From Fusibacter_C sp942493125 (lineage in GTDB: Bacteria > Bacillota > Clostridia > Peptostreptococcales > Acidaminobacteraceae), in the NCBI GenBank assembly GCA_942493125.1, contig OW818667.1:2728001-2792000 (forward strand): a stretch of DNA of 64,000 nucleotides, given 5' to 3'. Made by a program: the position numbers and the translations under genes. This document shows, piece after piece, positions 8,928-17,755 of the stretch. The stretch's first letter is position 1; every line of letters starts with the position of its first letter. The notes under the pieces are model-generated. The model made no database searches. It saw nothing but the letters and a program-made list of their open reading frames with translations, and was not told where the DNA came from.

Positions 8928-9095
8928 ATGTCTAATCGTGGTATAGAGGGCGCTAAAAGTGTGATTCAAGCAATCGTGACATTTTTCGCGATTCTGTCAT
9001 TTATATTTTTGGCCTTATTAACTGGATTGAGTTTGTTATCCAATAGTGCTTATAAAAAATTTCTAAAAAGTCCGCAGCGACCAAAAAAATACTAA
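8928..9095 (+). CDS. Small single-pass membrane protein
   Basis: 55 residues: a short polar N-terminus, one hydrophobic helix (IVTFFAILSFIFLALLTGLSLL), then a basic tail (YKKFLKSPQRPKKY) that should lie in the cytosol. No family recognised. AGAGGAG is 8 nt before the ATG; an in-frame TTG at 8907 lies inside the acetyltransferase gene and is less likely. Sandwiched between two acetyltransferase genes. Confidence 0.6.
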   Translation: MSNRGIEGAKSVIQAIVTFFAILSFIFLALLTGLSLLSNSAYKKFLKSPQRPKKY

Positions 9096-9106
9096 GGGTT
9101 CATACT

Positions 9107-9667
9107 ATGACAATAAATCGAGTTCACCTAGAAACCGCCAGACTCATCATCAGAGACCATATCACGTCAGACTTAGAAGATTTGGAGACGTTGATTGGCA
9201 ACAAAGACAACATGATGTATATCATGGATATCTATGCAAAGGATCGAGAAGCGGTAGAGAAAAATCTAAAGACGGCTATGGATGCTATGGATCAACCACT
9301 GCGCGATAAGTACTTTTTTGCCATCGTTGAGAAAACTTCTGGAAGCTATGTTGGCGAGATTGGCTTTACTTTGCTAGAGGAAGGGGTAGCCGAGTTGGGC
9401 TATTTTATCAAACAATCGTATTGGAATCGCGGCATTGTGACTGAAGCAGGCGAAGCGGTTCTTGAGTTTGCGTTTTGTGAGCTTAGACTTCATAAAATGG
9501 TGACGGGTTGTGTTAAAGAAAACGGCGGTTCAGAGCGCGTCATGATCAAGCTCGGCTTTTCTAAAGAAGGTGAGCTAAAAGCGCATCAAATGGTTCAAGG
9601 TGAATGGAAAGACCGCGTGATCTACGGGTATCTTAGAAAAGACTATTTGAAAAATCATAGGAGCTAA
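9107..9667 (+). CDS. RimJ/RimL-type GNAT acetyltransferase
   Basis: 186 residues beginning with the typical HLETARLIIRDHITSDLEDL. Later come GEIGFTLLEEGVAELGYFI, SYWNRGIVTEAGEAVLEFAF and the motif B region KENGGSERVMIKLGFSKEGEL. RimJ/L-like enzymes acetylate protein N-termini or small amines; the substrate is not predictable. The next gene begins after its stop with 1 nt between, so the two are probably co-translated. Confidence 0.8.
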   Translation: MTINRVHLETARLIIRDHITSDLEDLETLIGNKDNMMYIMDIYAKDREAVEKNLKTAMDAMDQPLRDKYFFAIVEKTSGSYVGEIGFTLLEEGVAELGYFIKQSYWNRGIVTEAGEAVLEFAFCELRLHKMVTGCVKENGGSERVMIKLGFSKEGELKAHQMVQGEWKDRVIYGYLRKDYLKNHRS

Positions 9668-9668
9668 T

Positions 9669-10853
9669 ATGGATCGGATTCAAGCATATAACAACCTCAA
9701 AGAGCGCCTCTCAGTAGGCGCTTTTGAACGCATAGAGCGTGAACTCATAGAGCGTGACATTAATGTGATCGTGGACAGCTTTTGGGCGACGCATGATAAT
9801 CATTCCGTGATGCAGTCTACGGTAGACCTCAATGCACTATGTGCCTTTCATCTCAACCTTATAGAATCGGTAACTAGCCTGTTAAAAGAAGATTATTCTT
9901 TAATCAATGAGACACTTCTACGTGCTCATTTGTCAGCTAGAGAGGTAATAGAGAATGACAAAGTAGTAACTGGCAAAATGGCAGATGGGATCGTCTTGTT
10001 TTCTGCGGCAAAGACCTATTATCTCATCGGCGATATCCATTCTGACTACGCCTCATTAAAGCACGTCTTTAAGACGACGGCTTTTTTTGAAACGATGAAC
10101 GACGTCAATCCGAGCCATCTCATTTTTATGGGCGACTATGTGGATCGAGGCAAAGCGCATCTTAAAACGATGGAATACTTATTAATTATGAAATCTTTAT
10201 TTCCACAGCGCATCACTTTACTTAGAGGCAACCATGATGGTGGCATTATAACGGAATCTGGTATTACGAGTTTGCCATATCGCATACCGGAAACGGATAA
10301 TCCACTCGATTATTTTCCGAGGTATTTAGAAGCACTAAGTGCATCAAATCCCACATTTTCTAAAAATGTGTTACCAGCGTATTTGAATTTATTTGATACA
10401 CTTCCCTATATTGCGTTCATAAAAACGGGAGACAAAGTGGTGGAGTGCGTACATGGTGGTTTGCCAAAGCCAGTCGCTAAGCTTTACGCCCATTTAAAAT
10501 GCCTGTCGGATTTGACGTTATTTCCAGAGCTCGACAACGCTTCTTCGACGATCCGTCAGAACATCATGTGGAGTGATCCACAAAGAGAAGGGGAAGACTT
10601 AGATCTAACTGGAAAAAGGTTTAACTATTCTGAGGCGCATTTTGATAATTATTCAAAATATTTTCATATTGATACATTATACAGAGGACACGAAGTCGTA
10701 GAAGATGGTATAAGAACGCACTTTGGGGATAAAGTATTTACTGTATTTTCAACGGGAAACTCTCCAGACACTTACTATCACTGGGTAACACCCAAAATCG
10801 TCATGCTTGAACCAGGTGGTGAGAAGCAGTTTCTGTCCTTGATCGAAGATTAA
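9669..10853 (+). CDS. PPP-family (eukaryotic-type) protein phosphatase
   Basis: 394 residues. An N-terminal helical region of about 115 residues precedes a PPP metallophosphatase domain with GDIH at 121-124, GDYVDRG at 155-161, LRGNHDGG at 185-192, then VHGGLPKP and YRGHE. The order and spacing fit the PP1/PP2A/calcineurin-type superfamily, in which two metal ions hydrolyse phosphoserine/threonine; small-molecule substrates are also known in bacterial relatives. The canonical HG of GDxHG is Ser here (GDIHSD). No signal peptide. The N-terminal extension is unassigned. Confidence 0.8.
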   Translation: MDRIQAYNNLKERLSVGAFERIERELIERDINVIVDSFWATHDNHSVMQSTVDLNALCAFHLNLIESVTSLLKEDYSLINETLLRAHLSAREVIENDKVVTGKMADGIVLFSAAKTYYLIGDIHSDYASLKHVFKTTAFFETMNDVNPSHLIFMGDYVDRGKAHLKTMEYLLIMKSLFPQRITLLRGNHDGGIITESGITSLPYRIPETDNPLDYFPRYLEALSASNPTFSKNVLPAYLNLFDTLPYIAFIKTGDKVVECVHGGLPKPVAKLYAHLKCLSDLTLFPELDNASSTIRQNIMWSDPQREGEDLDLTGKRFNYSEAHFDNYSKYFHIDTLYRGHEVVEDGIRTHFGDKVFTVFSTGNSPDTYYHWVTPKIVMLEPGGEKQFLSLIED

Positions 10854-10953
10854 TTGTTGCTGTATAAACGGCTGTTTTGAATACTTTCTGAATGTTTTCT
10901 GAATATGCACCGCATGTTTATAAAAAAAAACGAATAATATTTCAAAAATACTA

Positions 10954-10982
10954 TTGACACGCATTTGTTGGTTATGTATAAT
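10954..10982 (+). promoter_or_regulatory. Consensus sigma-A promoter of the arg operon leader
   Basis: A TTGACA (10954-10959), 17-bp spacer and TATAAT (10977-10982) match the consensus exactly. Transcription would begin near 10989 and enter the T-box leader. Confidence 0.9.
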
Positions 10983-10988
10983 TAACCA

Positions 10989-11300
10989 CAAGTTAATCAT
11001 TTTAATGCGTTTGAGAAAAAGAAAATATAGTGGCGTTGGTCCAGCGATATAGGGTTTGGTGTGAGCCTATACAAGACAAATCTATTGAGAACTTTTTCGA
11101 GCAGCTTGCAAGAATTGAGTAAGGCAAGCCGGTTTTTCCCCGTTAACAGGAATAGGTATCGACATGTGTCCGTACTGATAAGAGAGAGCTTAGAGCTAAG
11201 TTGGGTGGTACCGCGGAGAAATTCGTCCCAGACAGGATTGATTATATTCCGCTTATCTAGGTAAATGATCAGTCTACGTAAAGTAGACTATTTTTATGCC
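10989..11300 (+). ncRNA. T-box leader, probably arginine-specific
   Basis: Contains the T-box AAGTTGGGTGGTACCGCGG at 11198-11216 with the downstream GTCCCA partner (11226-11230), and the apical Stem I signature GTTTGGTGTGAG (11053-11064) flanked by TATAGG/CCTATA. Uncharged tRNA should bind the specifier loop and its CCA end should bind the T-box bulge. Pairing of GAAAAAG (from about 11017) with CTTTTTC (11092-11098), and of ATAG with CTAT, places TGAGAA in the specifier loop. This offers AGA (11088-11090, followed by A) as an arginine specifier, in agreement with argGH downstream. The specifier call is tentative. Confidence 0.85.
11271..11295 (+). terminator. Candidate T-box terminator 1
   Basis: Seven-bp stem AGTCTAC (11271-11277) / GTAGACT (11283-11289), a 5-nt loop, then A and five T. 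It lies downstream of the T-box rather than overlapping it, so the exact switching arrangement is unclear. Confidence 0.6.
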
Positions 11301-11324
11301 AACATTTCTTAAGCAGAGACGATG

Positions 11325-11350
11325 AATCCTAGATCAGGGTTATTTTTTTT
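11325..11350 (+). terminator. Candidate T-box terminator 2
   Basis: Six-bp stem AATCCT/AGGGTT (one G-T pair), 5-nt loop, A and eight T. The T-tract is longer than that of the first hairpin, but the stem is weak. AGGATT at 11234-11239 could also pair with AATCCT here, an alternative fold. Confidence 0.45.
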
Positions 11351-11401
11351 ACTCTAAAATGCATAATAAACCAAATAAATGTATAAATATGGAGGTATGT
11401 G

Positions 11402-12685
11402 ATGAAAAAGAAAGTTGTTTTGGCGTATTCTGGTGGATTGGATACATCTGTCATTTTAAAATGGTTATCAATAGAAATGGGTTATGATGTCATCGCCGCT
11501 TGTATCGATGTTGGTCAAAAGGATGATTATGAAGCGGTATGGAAGAAAGCACTTGATACCGGGGCGACGAAAGTCTACATCGTCGATGCCAAAGAGGCTT
11601 TCGTGAAAGACTACTTGTTTAATGGCATCAAATCAGGTGCGCTTTACGAAGATGACTATTTACTCGGAACGGCGTATGCAAGACCATTGATTGCAAAGAT
11701 GCTCGTAGATATCGCCATCAAAGAAGGTGCAGTTGCCATCTCTCATGGTGCAACGGGAAAAGGAAACGATCAAGTCCGTTTTGAAGCTGGGATTAAAGCA
11801 TTGGCACCAGAACTGAAAGTTATCGCCCCATGGCGAATCTGGGATTTGAAATCTCGTGAGGATTGTATCGACTATGCTGAGAAGCATCACATCCCACTCT
11901 CTGTGACGAAGAAAGACATTTATTCAAGAGATGAAAACCTCTGGCACATCAGCCATGAAGGTGGCAATCTAGAAGATCCATGGAATGCACATTCAGAGGA
12001 TGTCTACAAATGGTGCGTGTCTCCAGATAAAGCGCCAGATGACGCAGAAGTTGTCGTACTTACCTTTGAGAGCGGTATTCCAACGAAACTGAATGGAGAA
12101 TTATTAAACCCTGTCAAACTGATTGAAACGCTAAACCAGATCGCTGGAAAACACGGCGTAGGCATTTTGGATATCGTTGAGAACCGACTTGTTGGCATGA
12201 AATCCAGAGGGGTTTATGAAACGCCAGGTGGAACAGTAATCTACAACGCACACAAAGCGATTGAAAAACTCGTACTCGACCGACAGACGATGGCTTTCAA
12301 AAAAATCGTCGCACAAAAATACAGTGAACTCGTCTATGACGGTCAATGGTTTACGTCACTCAAAACAGCACTTGATGCCTTTATAGATTCAACGCAAGTT
12401 AACGTAACTGGTGAAGTGAAACTTAAATTATTCAAGGGATCATGCACAGCCATTGCGTCTCAATCGCCTTACTCACTTTACAATGAAGCGTTTGTCACAT
12501 TTGGTGAGGACGCTGTCTATAATCAAAAGGATGCTGAAGGCTTCATCAACCTCTTCACATTGCCAATTAAGATAAAAGCGCTGATGATGCAAGAAGGAAT
12601 CGGTCAAAATGAACTATCAAACAGCATGCTGGAAGATCAATCAATCAAACTAAGTGTATACAAAGTGGAGGATATCGCAGTATGA
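11402..12685 (+). CDS. argG: Argininosuccinate synthase
   Basis: 427 residues. The PP-loop AYSGGLDTS at residues 8-16 binds ATP; SHGATGKGNDQVRFE and GRSRD-type substrate-site counterparts (YSRDENLWHISHEGG) and MKSRGVYETPGG follow in family order. It condenses citrulline and aspartate to argininosuccinate with ATP, in the cytosol. The ATG at 11402 has GGAGG six nt upstream; the GTG at 11399 is too close. It is the first gene after the T-box leader and overlaps argH by 4 nt, so its supply of arginine should answer to charging of tRNA-Arg. Confidence 0.97.
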   Translation: MKKKVVLAYSGGLDTSVILKWLSIEMGYDVIAACIDVGQKDDYEAVWKKALDTGATKVYIVDAKEAFVKDYLFNGIKSGALYEDDYLLGTAYARPLIAKMLVDIAIKEGAVAISHGATGKGNDQVRFEAGIKALAPELKVIAPWRIWDLKSREDCIDYAEKHHIPLSVTKKDIYSRDENLWHISHEGGNLEDPWNAHSEDVYKWCVSPDKAPDDAEVVVLTFESGIPTKLNGELLNPVKLIETLNQIAGKHGVGILDIVENRLVGMKSRGVYETPGGTVIYNAHKAIEKLVLDRQTMAFKKIVAQKYSELVYDGQWFTSLKTALDAFIDSTQVNVTGEVKLKLFKGSCTAIASQSPYSLYNEAFVTFGEDAVYNQKDAEGFINLFTLPIKIKALMMQEGIGQNELSNSMLEDQSIKLSVYKVEDIAV

Positions 12686-14091
12686 AAGTATGGGGCGGCA
12701 GGTTTAAGTCCCAGAGCAGCGGCTTACTAGAGCGCTTCAATGCATCGATCGACTTCGACTACAAGCTCTATCATGAAGATATCAAAGGGTCAATCGCCCA
12801 TGGGAAAATGCTTCATAAAATCGGAATTCTAACCGAGGAAGAAACTAGTTTGATAGAAAGCGGGCTCTTAACCATAGAAGCTGAGATCGAAGCGGCAATC
12901 GCATCAGATGATGTGAGTCAGGTGTTTAACATCGGAAACGAAGACATACACATGAACATTGAAGCGTTGCTCGTATCTAAAATTGGACCGTTAGGTAAAA
13001 AGCTGCACACTGGGCGCAGTAGAAACGATCAGGTGTCACTCGATCTTAAAATGTACACGATGGCGAAAACCAAAGGCATTATGACTCAAATCAAAGGTTT
13101 AATGTCCTTACTCCTCGAACTTGGTGAGGCTTATGTGGATGATATTATGCCAGGGTACACGCATCTTCAAAGAGCACAGCCAATCCGGTTGTCATTTCAC
13201 CTAATGGCCTATTTTCAAATGCTCAAGAGAGATTACGGCAGATATGCCGACCTGTATGAACGCATGAACGATATGCCACTTGGCTCGGGTGCCCTTGCAG
13301 GCGTCAATTATGAATCGGATCGCGACTTTATAAAAGAAGCACTGGGTTTTAAAGGCATCACAGAGAATGCCATGGATTCTGTCAGCGATCGTGATTTTGC
13401 AATCGAGTTTAACAGCGCTGGCGCAATGCTCATGATGCATCTCAGTCGATTTTCAGAAGAGTTGATACTATGGAGCAGTTCAGAATTCAAATTCATAGAG
13501 ATTAGCGACACATTTACAACGGGCAGCAGCATCATGCCACAAAAGAAAAATCCCGATGCCGCGGAACTTGTGCGGGGGAAAACGGGTAGAGTTTATGGCA
13601 ACCTCATGGGCATTTTAACTGTGATGAAGGGCTTGCCGCTCGCTTATAACAAAGATATGCAAGAGGACAAGGAAAGCTTGTTTGACACAGCTGAAACAGT
13701 GGCTATGTGCCTAGATGTCTTTACAGAGATGCTCAAAGAAACGACATTTCTAACGGAGAACATGAAAAAAGCGGTGAAAGCGGGATTCCTCAACGCAACA
13801 GATCTTGCCGATTACTTGGTGCTTAAGGGCATTCCATTTAGAGAATGTCACGAAATAGCGGGTAAACTGGTGGGGTACTGCATTGAAAATGGCATTGTAC
13901 TTGAAGACCTGCCACTAGATGTTTTTAAGGCGTGGTGTCCAATGATCGAAGCTGATATCTATCAGACGCTGGACATTGAAACCGTCATAGAAAATAAAAA
14001 GTCATATGGCTCGACATCCAAAAAGTCCGTCTTAACAAGTATAGAAAATGGAAAAGCGTTTATATTAAAAAATATAAAAAAGAGAAAATAG
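12682..14091 (+). CDS. argH: Argininosuccinate lyase
   Basis: 469 residues starting WGGRF, with HTGRSRNDQV, PGYTHLQRAQPI and the fumarase/aspartase-superfamily signature GSSIMPQKKNP, in which the flexible loop Ser acts as catalytic base. It splits argininosuccinate into arginine and fumarate. ATG overlaps the argG stop (ATGA). The downstream gap to the binding-protein gene is only 13 nt with a strong AGGAGG. With argG it finishes arginine synthesis from citrulline. Citrulline-forming genes are not in this window. Confidence 0.97.
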   Translation: MKVWGGRFKSQSSGLLERFNASIDFDYKLYHEDIKGSIAHGKMLHKIGILTEEETSLIESGLLTIEAEIEAAIASDDVSQVFNIGNEDIHMNIEALLVSKIGPLGKKLHTGRSRNDQVSLDLKMYTMAKTKGIMTQIKGLMSLLLELGEAYVDDIMPGYTHLQRAQPIRLSFHLMAYFQMLKRDYGRYADLYERMNDMPLGSGALAGVNYESDRDFIKEALGFKGITENAMDSVSDRDFAIEFNSAGAMLMMHLSRFSEELILWSSSEFKFIEISDTFTTGSSIMPQKKNPDAAELVRGKTGRVYGNLMGILTVMKGLPLAYNKDMQEDKESLFDTAETVAMCLDVFTEMLKETTFLTENMKKAVKAGFLNATDLADYLVLKGIPFRECHEIAGKLVGYCIENGIVLEDLPLDVFKAWCPMIEADIYQTLDIETVIENKKSYGSTSKKSVLTSIENGKAFILKNIKKRK

Positions 14092-14104
14092 GAGGCAATA
14101 TATA

Positions 14105-14974
14105 ATGAAAAAATTACTTTCAATCATGATGATGATCACTTTGGTGACACTTATGTTCACGGGATGTTCGGCACCAGCGGAAACAACAACAGAGGCGACA
14201 ACGGTGGCTTCAGAAGAGGCAGCTGCGGAAACAACGGCTGCTGAAGCAATTCCAGCAGACAAATTACAAGCGATTAAAGACAAAGGCGTCTTAGTATTAG
14301 GCACGTCAGCAGATTACCCACCTTTTGAATTCCACATTGAAGTGGAAGGAAAAGACACTATCGTCGGTTTTGATATCGATATTGCCAATAAAATTGCAGA
14401 AAATATTGGTGTAGAACTTGAAATCGTGGATATGAAATTTGAAGGATTGCTCCCAGCGCTTACTGCTGGTAAAATCGACCTCATCGTATCAGGCATGACA
14501 CCAACAGACGAACGTAAGCAATCTGTCGACTTTTCACTCACTTACTATGATGCACGACAAACAATGCTCGTCTTGACTGAATCAGTGGGCACACTCAACA
14601 CAATTGAAGCATTTGATGGCAAAATTCTAGGCGTACAAAAATCTTCGATTCAAGAAGACTTAGCAAAGACGATGTTCACAAGCTCCGAAGCAAAAGCAAT
14701 CGACAAAATTCCTAACTTGATCATGGAACTCAAAACTGGCAAAGTAGACGGCTTGATATTAGCTGAACCAGTTGCAAAACAATACGCTACAGCAAATCCT
14801 GATTTATCACTCAACGGTTTGGATCTAGGCAGTGAAGGCGGCTCTGCCATAGCAGTACAAAAGGACTCTGGCACATTCTTAGAGGCAATTGATGCAACAA
14901 TCAAAACCCTTATGGACAGCGGTGAAATGGATCAAATCATCTCAGACGCAATGTTGCTCAGTGAAGGCGAATAA
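14105..14974 (+). CDS. Amino-acid ABC transporter substrate-binding lipoprotein (likely arginine)
   Basis: 289 residues. Signal sequence with lipobox FTGC, then a Thr/Glu/Ala-rich linker (residues 20-45) that spaces the protein from the membrane, then an SBP_bac_3 domain: VLVLGTSADYPPFEF, VGFDIDIANKIAENIGVELE, LLPALTAGKIDLIVSGMTPT. These proteins capture polar amino acids. Arginine or a related cation is inferred from the arg T-box operon; specificity residues were not modelled. It is immediately upstream of its permease (TAATG overlap). Confidence 0.85.
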   Translation: MKKLLSIMMMITLVTLMFTGCSAPAETTTEATTVASEEAAAETTAAEAIPADKLQAIKDKGVLVLGTSADYPPFEFHIEVEGKDTIVGFDIDIANKIAENIGVELEIVDMKFEGLLPALTAGKIDLIVSGMTPTDERKQSVDFSLTYYDARQTMLVLTESVGTLNTIEAFDGKILGVQKSSIQEDLAKTMFTSSEAKAIDKIPNLIMELKTGKVDGLILAEPVAKQYATANPDLSLNGLDLGSEGGSAIAVQKDSGTFLEAIDATIKTLMDSGEMDQIISDAMLLSEGE

Positions 14975-15612
14975 TGAATTTTAGTTTCTTACCCAAATAT
15001 CTAGGGTTCTTCATCTCAGGGACTGGCTATACGCTTTTTCTATCGGCGCTGACCGTCATATTTGGCCTGATTGGCGGCTTAGCCCTCTCCTTGATGAAGA
15101 CTTCAAACAATAAAATATTGAAGGCGTTTGCCGTGAGCTACATCGAATTTGTGCGTGGCACGCCACTTCTCATTCAGCTTTACATCGTCTACTATGGCAT
15201 CCAGGACATCCCCATGTTGGCAGCAGGTGTCGTAGCAATGAGCTTGAACAGTGCCGCCTATATAGCTGAGATCATCAGGGCAGGTATCGGTGCTGTTGAT
15301 AAAGGACAGAAAGAAGCGGCGAGATCTCTTGGCATGCCAATCTTTCTGACTTATAAAGAAATCATCATCCCGCAGGCGATGAAGAATATCTTGCCAGCTT
15401 TGGGAAATGAATTCATCGTGCTCATCAAAGAATCCGCTATTGTTTCAGTCATTGGCATCCACGACCTCATGTATAATACGGACGTCGTGAGGGGCAATAC
15501 GTTTATCGCTTTTGAACCTCTAGTTGTTGCAGCTCTCATCTATTTTGTACTCACATTCACACTTTCTAAAGTACTAGGAAAAATTGAAAGGAGGATGACG
15601 GTCAGTGATTGA
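14974..15612 (+). CDS. Amino-acid ABC transporter permease
   Basis: 212 residues of the HisM/ArtQ type: about five membrane helices, FVRGTPLLIQLYIVYYG near the start of the binding-protein-dependent domain, and EAARSLGMP, the EAA loop that contacts the ATPase. A single permease implies a homodimer. The start overlaps the preceding stop by 1 nt, and the end overlaps the ATPase gene by 8 nt. Confidence 0.9.
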   Translation: MNFSFLPKYLGFFISGTGYTLFLSALTVIFGLIGGLALSLMKTSNNKILKAFAVSYIEFVRGTPLLIQLYIVYYGIQDIPMLAAGVVAMSLNSAAYIAEIIRAGIGAVDKGQKEAARSLGMPIFLTYKEIIIPQAMKNILPALGNEFIVLIKESAIVSVIGIHDLMYNTDVVRGNTFIAFEPLVVAALIYFVLTFTLSKVLGKIERRMTVSD

Positions 15613-16333
15613 AATTAAAAACTTAGGCAAGTTTTTCGGAAAGCTCGAAGTCCTCAAAAATGTGACACATACTGTGGATCAAGGCGAAGTCGTCGTCATC
15701 ATCGGTCCAAGCGGTTCAGGAAAGAGCACGCTACTTAGGTGCATCAATTTACTCGAAAAGCCGACAAGTGGCGATATCATCTTTGAGGGAGTCACCTTGA
15801 CAGACCCATCGGTGGATCTCGATCGACATAGACGCAAAATTGGGATGGTTTTTCAACAGTTCAACTTATTCCCCCATAAGTCTGTTATTGAAAATATCAC
15901 CTTAGCACCCATAAAGCTTAACGGGCTAAGTAAAGCTGAAGCGAACGAAAAAGGGGAAGATCTTCTTAAAAGCGTTGGCCTCATCGACAAGCGCGATGCG
16001 TACCCAAACCAGTTGTCTGGTGGTCAAAAGCAGCGTATCGCCATAGCGCGTGCGCTGGCTATGACCCCAGATGTCATGCTCTTTGATGAACCGACTTCCG
16101 CCCTTGATCCAGAGATGGTGGGCGAGGTGCTTGACATCATGAAAGGGCTCGCTCAAAATGGCATGACTATGGTCATCGTCACCCATGAAATGGGCTTTGC
16201 GAAGGAAGTCGCAGACCGCGTCGTCTTTATGGACGAAGGCCAAATCGTCGAAGTAGGCAGCCCGGAGCAGATATTCAACAACCCACAAGAGACTAGGACG
16301 CAGTCATTTTTATCAAAGGTGTTAAAAGCCTAG
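15605..16333 (+). CDS. Amino-acid ABC transporter ATP-binding protein
   Basis: 242 residues. Walker A GPSGSGKST, Q-loop VFQQFNLFPH, signature LSGGQKQR and Walker B VMLFDEPTSALD place it with GlnQ/ArtP-type ATPases. The start is GTG at 15605, served by AAGGAGG at 15588-15594; the ATG at 15595 belongs to the permease frame. It is the last gene of the arg operon, 60 nt before the terminator. Confidence 0.93.
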   Translation: MIEIKNLGKFFGKLEVLKNVTHTVDQGEVVVIIGPSGSGKSTLLRCINLLEKPTSGDIIFEGVTLTDPSVDLDRHRRKIGMVFQQFNLFPHKSVIENITLAPIKLNGLSKAEANEKGEDLLKSVGLIDKRDAYPNQLSGGQKQRIAIARALAMTPDVMLFDEPTSALDPEMVGEVLDIMKGLAQNGMTMVIVTHEMGFAKEVADRVVFMDEGQIVEVGSPEQIFNNPQETRTQSFLSKVLKA

Positions 16334-16392
16334 AGTTATTTGCATCATTCAAAAAAAGCTGCGCCAATTAAGTAGCGCACCTGTTACAAGTG

Positions 16393-16441
16393 AAATCCCC
16401 TGCCTTCATGCGTTAGACGCACGAATCAGGGGATTTTTTTT
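16393..16441 (+). terminator. Arg operon terminator
   Basis: Ten-bp stem AAATCCCCTG/CAGGGGATTT with an inner hairpin of CATGCG/CGCACG type and eight following T. Confidence 0.9.
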
Positions 16442-16546
16442 CACATAATGATTAAAAAACGCGTAAATGGATAGCGCGTTTTGATAAAAAACGTTACAAT
16501 TATAATTAAGTCGTGTATCGAAATAATGTCTAAAGAGGATGTCAGT

Positions 16547-17740
16547 ATGGAACGATGGAAAATAAATTTATACATATTGTGGATTTCACAAGTGATTTCG
16601 CTGACGAGCTTCGGCTTTGGTCTCCCGTTTATTCCGTTTTTTATTCAGGAACTTGGCGTGACGGACCCTGATCAGCTCAAAATATATACTGGTGTCTTAA
16701 CAGCAGCTCCGGCAGTGACGATGGCCATTATGTCGCCAATATGGGGCATTTTATCAGATCGATTTGGTCAAAAACTCATGATCCAAAGGGCGATGCTCGC
16801 AGCTGTTGCGATCATAGGTGGTATGGGATTCGCTGGCAATGTGTGGCATTTGATCGTTTTAAGATTTATGCAAGGCCTATTTACAGGGACGATAACGGCT
16901 TCGTCGGCTTTTGTTGCAGTCAATACCCCTAACAATAAATTGTCTTATGCCCTTGGATTTTTATCGTCATCCACGTTTGTCGGCTATTCACTTGGCCCAC
17001 TTTTAGGTGGTAAAGTTGCCGAGCATTTTGGCTATCGCACCAGCTTCTATGTTGGTGGATTGCTGATGCTAATAGGTTTTCTCGTCGTCACTTTATTTCT
17101 AAAAGGTGAAAAAAAGAAAACCGCACAGCGCACATCCTTAATCAGAGGGAAAGGCGGCTATTCCGACCTCTTTGCCATGGGCATCATGATGCTCCTGCTC
17201 ATGCTATTTTTACAACGCATTATACGCACGGTCTTTAATCCGTTTATTCCACTATTTGTGCAAGAAACCACGCATACCATCGTTGGCGCTGCATCGACAA
17301 CAGGCTATATCAACGGTCTTGTTGGATTTGTAACAGCTGTCTCGGCTGTGCTCATCAGTCGATTGGGCGACAAATACGATAAAATGCTATTAATCCGCAT
17401 CATGCTGATCATCGGTTTGGTGGATGTCCTAATCATCAACTTGACGACTGGTCTCGTACCTTTCGTGATATTCTATACAGCGCTGTTCTTTATCATCGGT
17501 GGTATCGAGCCACTGATCACATCGACGACTGCTGAGATGACACATCCTGACAGACGAGGTACGCTATTTGGCATACAGGGATTAGTGGGCAGCTTAGGCT
17601 GGATGGTATCACCCGTCATGGGCACTTATGTCTCACTTATCTTTGGCATCAAGCAGATCTTTTGGGTCGTACTTGGCTTTATGTTGCTCAACTTAGGTGT
17701 GGCATTTGTCGTAAAGAAACAAAATGAGATAAGTGAGTAA
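16547..17740 (+). CDS. MFS multidrug-type exporter
   Basis: 397 residues with about 12 hydrophobic helices. The loop 2-3 motif PIWGILSDRFGQKLMI and the motif C helix YSLGPLLGG indicate a drug/proton antiporter of the DHA1 (MdtG/BcrA-like) type. I use the ATG at 16547 (AGAGGA ribosome site); earlier ATGs at 16481 and 16526 add residues without a membrane-protein match. The substrate is unknown. Its stop is 15 nt from the acetyltransferase gene. Confidence 0.85.
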   Translation: MERWKINLYILWISQVISLTSFGFGLPFIPFFIQELGVTDPDQLKIYTGVLTAAPAVTMAIMSPIWGILSDRFGQKLMIQRAMLAAVAIIGGMGFAGNVWHLIVLRFMQGLFTGTITASSAFVAVNTPNNKLSYALGFLSSSTFVGYSLGPLLGGKVAEHFGYRTSFYVGGLLMLIGFLVVTLFLKGEKKKTAQRTSLIRGKGGYSDLFAMGIMMLLLMLFLQRIIRTVFNPFIPLFVQETTHTIVGAASTTGYINGLVGFVTAVSAVLISRLGDKYDKMLLIRIMLIIGLVDVLIINLTTGLVPFVIFYTALFFIIGGIEPLITSTTAEMTHPDRRGTLFGIQGLVGSLGWMVSPVMGTYVSLIFGIKQIFWVVLGFMLLNLGVAFVVKKQNEISE

Positions 17741-17755
17741 TCATTGGAGGCAGAA

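Noticed and set aside
11061..11264. 67-codon frame in the T-box leader
   Set aside because: Lies on the folded RNA including the T-box itself; sequence is not protein-like and has no ribosome site.
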